DNA from: Anaeromassilibacillus sp. An200
GTDB taxonomy: Bacteria > Bacillota > Clostridia > Oscillospirales > Acutalibacteraceae
NCBI RefSeq assembly: GCF_002160025.1
Contig: NZ_NFJU01000003.1
Location: forward strand, 116,684-180,683
DNA: 64,000 nucleotides
Direction of reading: 5' to 3'
The position numbers and the translations under genes were made by a program. Positions within the stretch are counted from its first letter, which is position 1. The number at the start of each line of letters is the position of its first letter. Shown here in pieces: positions 61,992-64,000 of the stretch. The notes beneath the pieces were generated by a model, which was given only the letters and a program-made list of their open reading frames with translations, was not told where the DNA came from and ran no database searches.

Positions 61992-63500
61992 TCAGATTTT
62001 CCACTCTACTTGAACGTGGTCGCTGGTTGCGCTGATTGAAATAATCAGGCCGTCAGCGGCTTTTCTTTTGTCGTCAAAGTCAATGCTGTCCCAGTGGTCA
62101 AGGAAATAGGAAAGCTCCTGTTCCTTTTGGGGGGACATTGTTTCAACGGACAATTCTGCAATCGCCTTTGAAATAGTCTGGCGGCGAGTGTCCAGTTCTT
62201 CAATTTTTTTGTTGGCATAGGCAAGCAGTGTTGCATTGGCTCCGGTCAGTGTATCAAGCAGTTTTTCAATTTCAGCCTCGACCTGTGCAAGCTCGATCTG
62301 ATGGGCGGTCAGTTTCGGATTTACTTTTTCTTCCCTGTCATGGCGGACTTGAAAGTTCTTAAATCTTGCCCTCATGGCATTGAAGATAAATTCTTCAAAT
62401 TCAGTCTTGCGGATTTTCCCACATCCCGGACAGCCCTTATTTTCTGCCCGTTTTGTACAGCGGAAATATCCCGGACTGTTCGGAACATGGGTTGCTTTCA
62501 AGGCATATCCGCAACACCCACATTTGACTTTTCCGGCAAGCCATGTATTTTTCGGTTTGCGGCCTTGCTGGAAGGTCTTATTCATCATTAGCTTCTTCCG
62601 GCATTTCAGCCAAACGTCAGACGGTATGAGTGCTTCATGCGGAGCAATCACAAGTATCTGGTCTTTCAGGCACCTGTCCTTATCCTCCTTTACATCACGG
62701 CCCTGATAAAGATAACAGCCGTTGGTTCCGGCAAAATCAGAAGCGTCATTGACAATCGCCGCGCCCTGGCTTTTGAAAAACTCATACAGTTCCAAGTCGG
62801 CCTGTGCGTAAACAGGGTTCCGTAAAAGCTGGGAAAGGAAACTCCGAACCATTGACTTTTCGTAAATCTTGATACCCTGTTCCTCAAAGTAGCGGGTAAT
62901 ATCTCCGAAAGAGGTTTCCGGCTCAGCGTACATCTCAAACATCAGCCGTACATGGTCAGCGGCTACTGGGTCTGCCACCATCTTCTTTGTGCGGATACCT
63001 TCAACCACTGTCGACTCCAACTGATAACCGTATGGAGCCTGCCCGCTCATGTGAAAGCCTTTCAGGCACCGGGAATAATAAGCGTCCGTCACGCGCTTCT
63101 GGATTGTCTCACGTTCAAGCTGTGCGAATACGATACAGATATTCAGCATGGCCCGTCCCATCGGGGTCGAGGTGTCGAATTTCTCGGTGGAGGAAACAAA
63201 CTCCACATCGTACTCTTGAAACAGCTCCATCATGTTCGCAAAATCCAGAATGGAGCGGCTGATCCGGTCCAGCTTATAGACGATTACCCGCCGTACCCTG
63301 CCTTTTCGGATTTCTCCCAGCAGCTTTTGAAACTCCGGCCTGTCCGTGTTTTTCCCGGAATAGCCTTTATCCTTGAATACCTTACAGCTCCCGCCTTTCA
63401 GTTCGTACTTGCAAAAGTCAATCTGGCTTTCAATGCTGATACTGTCCTTGCGGTCTACCGACTGCCTTGCGTAAATACAATCTTCTCTGATAATGTCCAT
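61992..63500 (-). CDS. Large serine recombinase
   Basis: Site-specific integrase/excisionase of mobile elements. The resolvase domain begins with the nucleophile Ser in YARQSVDRKD (about residue 14), followed by KLDRISRS near 76 and GRAMLNICIVFAQLERE near 113. The recombinase domain (GYQLESTVVEGIR onward) and a zinc ribbon follow (CGCCGYALK, FRCTKRAENKGCPGCG, residues 335-370). A C-terminal coiled-coil region ends the protein. 502 residues, intact. ATG 63500 has AAAGGAGCCC upstream. It is convergent with guaA, whose 3' end is a well known integration site for other elements. Confidence 0.93.
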   Translation of the reverse strand: MDIIREDCIYARQSVDRKDSISIESQIDFCKYELKGGSCKVFKDKGYSGKNTDRPEFQKLLGEIRKGRVRRVIVYKLDRISRSILDFANMMELFQEYDVEFVSSTEKFDTSTPMGRAMLNICIVFAQLERETIQKRVTDAYYSRCLKGFHMSGQAPYGYQLESTVVEGIRTKKMVADPVAADHVRLMFEMYAEPETSFGDITRYFEEQGIKIYEKSMVRSFLSQLLRNPVYAQADLELYEFFKSQGAAIVNDASDFAGTNGCYLYQGRDVKEDKDRCLKDQILVIAPHEALIPSDVWLKCRKKLMMNKTFQQGRKPKNTWLAGKVKCGCCGYALKATHVPNSPGYFRCTKRAENKGCPGCGKIRKTEFEEFIFNAMRARFKNFQVRHDREEKVNPKLTAHQIELAQVEAEIEKLLDTLTGANATLLAYANKKIEELDTRRQTISKAIAELSVETMSPQKEQELSYFLDHWDSIDFDDKRKAADGLIISISATSDHVQVEWKI

Positions 63501-63547
63501 ATTGGGCTCCTTTCCGTATGGAATGGAGCTACCAACCTTACAACTAT

Positions 63548-63576
63548 ATTATACTATTAGCAGCCCCGGACAACAA
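63548..63576 (-). promoter_or_regulatory. Promoter of the recombinase gene
   Basis: Minus strand TTGTTG, 17-base spacer, perfect TATAAT, about 45 bases before the start. Confidence 0.65.
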
Positions 63577-63588
63577 TGTTGCGATTGA

Positions 63589-63765
63589 TTAGCGAAACCT
63601 GTCCCCGTACTTGCTGAATATATCGTACAGATTATTTTCGATTTCTCTTTTCCGCTTTTTCTTTTCCTCCGGGGAGAGTACCGGCGTCAGGTTTTCCAGT
63701 ACAATGAACTTGCCTTGAAAATAAACAGATTGCTTGTCGCTTTGGTATGTAACAGCTTGAACCAT
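63589..63765 (-). CDS. Small element-associated protein, 58 residues
   Basis: ATG 63765 is preceded by AAAGGGAGG. The protein begins MVQAVTYQSDKQSVYFQGK and ends NLYDIFSKYGDRFR, with a charged middle EEKKKRKREIENN. A small protein of this type often stands just upstream of serine recombinases in Firmicute elements, but its function is not known to me. A longer reading upstream to 63846 has no ribosome site. Confidence 0.6.
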   Translation of the reverse strand: MVQAVTYQSDKQSVYFQGKFIVLENLTPVLSPEEKKKRKREIENNLYDIFSKYGDRFR

Positions 63766-63833
63766 TGAAAACCTCCCTTTTCCAGTATAGGTTAATGCAG
63801 ACCAGTCTCCCTCTTGTCCGAATGGGGAAACGT

Positions 63834-63860
63834 CAAAAAACGGCACCCCGAGAGGTGCCG
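63834..63860 (-). terminator. Terminator-like hairpin between the recombinase unit and the transposase
   Basis: CGGCACC pairs with GGTGCCG; on the minus strand TTTTTT follows. It would stop transcripts coming from the right. Some insertion sequences carry such a hairpin near an end. Confidence 0.7.
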
Positions 63861-63911
63861 CTCTTTGAGCTTTCCCCAGCTTCGGGCCAACATGGAGCTG
63901 TTGACAAAAGA

Positions 63912-63940
63912 TTCACCCGAGGAGAAAACCATGGTAAAAT
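63912..63940 (+). promoter_or_regulatory. Possible promoter of the transposase
   Basis: TTCACC, 17-base spacer, TAAAAT preceded by TGG (extended -10). Confidence 0.4.
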
Positions 63941-63962
63941 AAGTGCATACGGGGGTGGGAAG

Positions 63963-64000
63963 ATGCAGCTGAAGTTTCACATGGTGACGATAGAAGATCT
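63963..64000 (+). CDS. Start of an IS1182/IS5-like transposase (partial)
   Basis: ATG 63963 follows GGGGGTGGGA. The 12 codons available read MQLKFHMVTIEDL, matching the N-terminus I remember for IS1182-type transposases (followed there by a VPxDH motif). The rest is outside the window, so family rank is tentative. Confidence 0.5.
   Translation, partial: MQLKFHMVTIED

Larger units (their letters stand above)
61803..64000. mobile_element. Left part of an integrated mobile element
   Basis: A large serine recombinase, a small accessory ORF and an IS1182-like transposase start lie to the right of guaA, and base composition shifts. The right end is outside the window. Confidence 0.6.

Noticed and set aside
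63792..63980. 62-codon minus-strand frame at the right edge
   Set aside because: It overlaps a terminator hairpin and the transposase start, and has no ribosome site.
1..64000. CRISPR arrays, tRNA or rRNA genes
   Set aside because: No regularly spaced repeats, no cloverleaf-like sequence and no rRNA core sequence were recognised on either strand.

Overview
The window looks like a chromosome segment of a spore-forming, low-oxygen Firmicute of the class Clostridia, most likely near the Oscillospiraceae/Ruminococcaceae. The evidence is a Gram-positive PolC, an IspH-S1 fusion gene, a SCIFF peptide with its radical SAM maturase, the sporulation protein YunB, TTG/GTG starts behind strong GGAGG ribosome sites, and SigA-type promoters. 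The sequence is fairly GC-rich by eye. No rRNA, tRNA or CRISPR array was seen.

Layout. 1-1980: 3' part of feoB. 2187-12937: a housekeeping run pyrH-frr-uppS-cdsA-dxr-rseP-ispG-polC (UMP kinase, ribosome recycling, isoprenoid and phospholipid synthesis, site-2 protease, replicative polymerase). 13019-19517: histidine genes hisZ-G-D-C-B, then hisA-I-E behind a separate promoter, with hisH and hisF absent. 19616-26982: an RluA-type pseudouridine synthase, radC, a small free-standing transcript, and uvrB-uvrA with an SOS-like box. 27061-29991: small proteins of unknown function and a DUF5685/J-domain/membrane-protein cluster. 30049-36242: an RpiR-type regulator, an HI0933-type flavoprotein, cmk, two plsC-like acyltransferases and the ispH-rpsA fusion. 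36292-39640: citrate synthase, SCIFF and its maturase. 39685-43564: thpR, a MATE transporter, a small kinase and gpsA. 43566-47401: a lysine-riboswitch-controlled operon asd-dapA-dapB-ACT on the minus strand. 47442-51325: queA, a truncated helicase gene and yunB. 51333-58035: a complete phosphate regulon, pstSCAB-phoU-phoP-phoR, with PhoP-box-like repeats. 58038-60404: csoR and a heavy-metal P-type ATPase. 60498-61802: an unusual guaA. 61803-64000: a mobile region with a large serine recombinase and the start of an IS1182-like transposase.

The most interesting points are: a GMP synthase whose glutaminase domain has lost its catalytic core; an internal ribosome site and possible internal promoter that could make free S1 from the ispH-rpsA gene; a histidine cluster without hisHF; a copper-type CsoR paired with an ATPase that lacks copper signatures; a promoter-to-terminator small RNA (or 13-codon peptide) between radC and uvrA; and a helicase gene cut off just upstream of yunB.

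All family assignments come from reading motifs and remembered family features. No database search or folding program was run.
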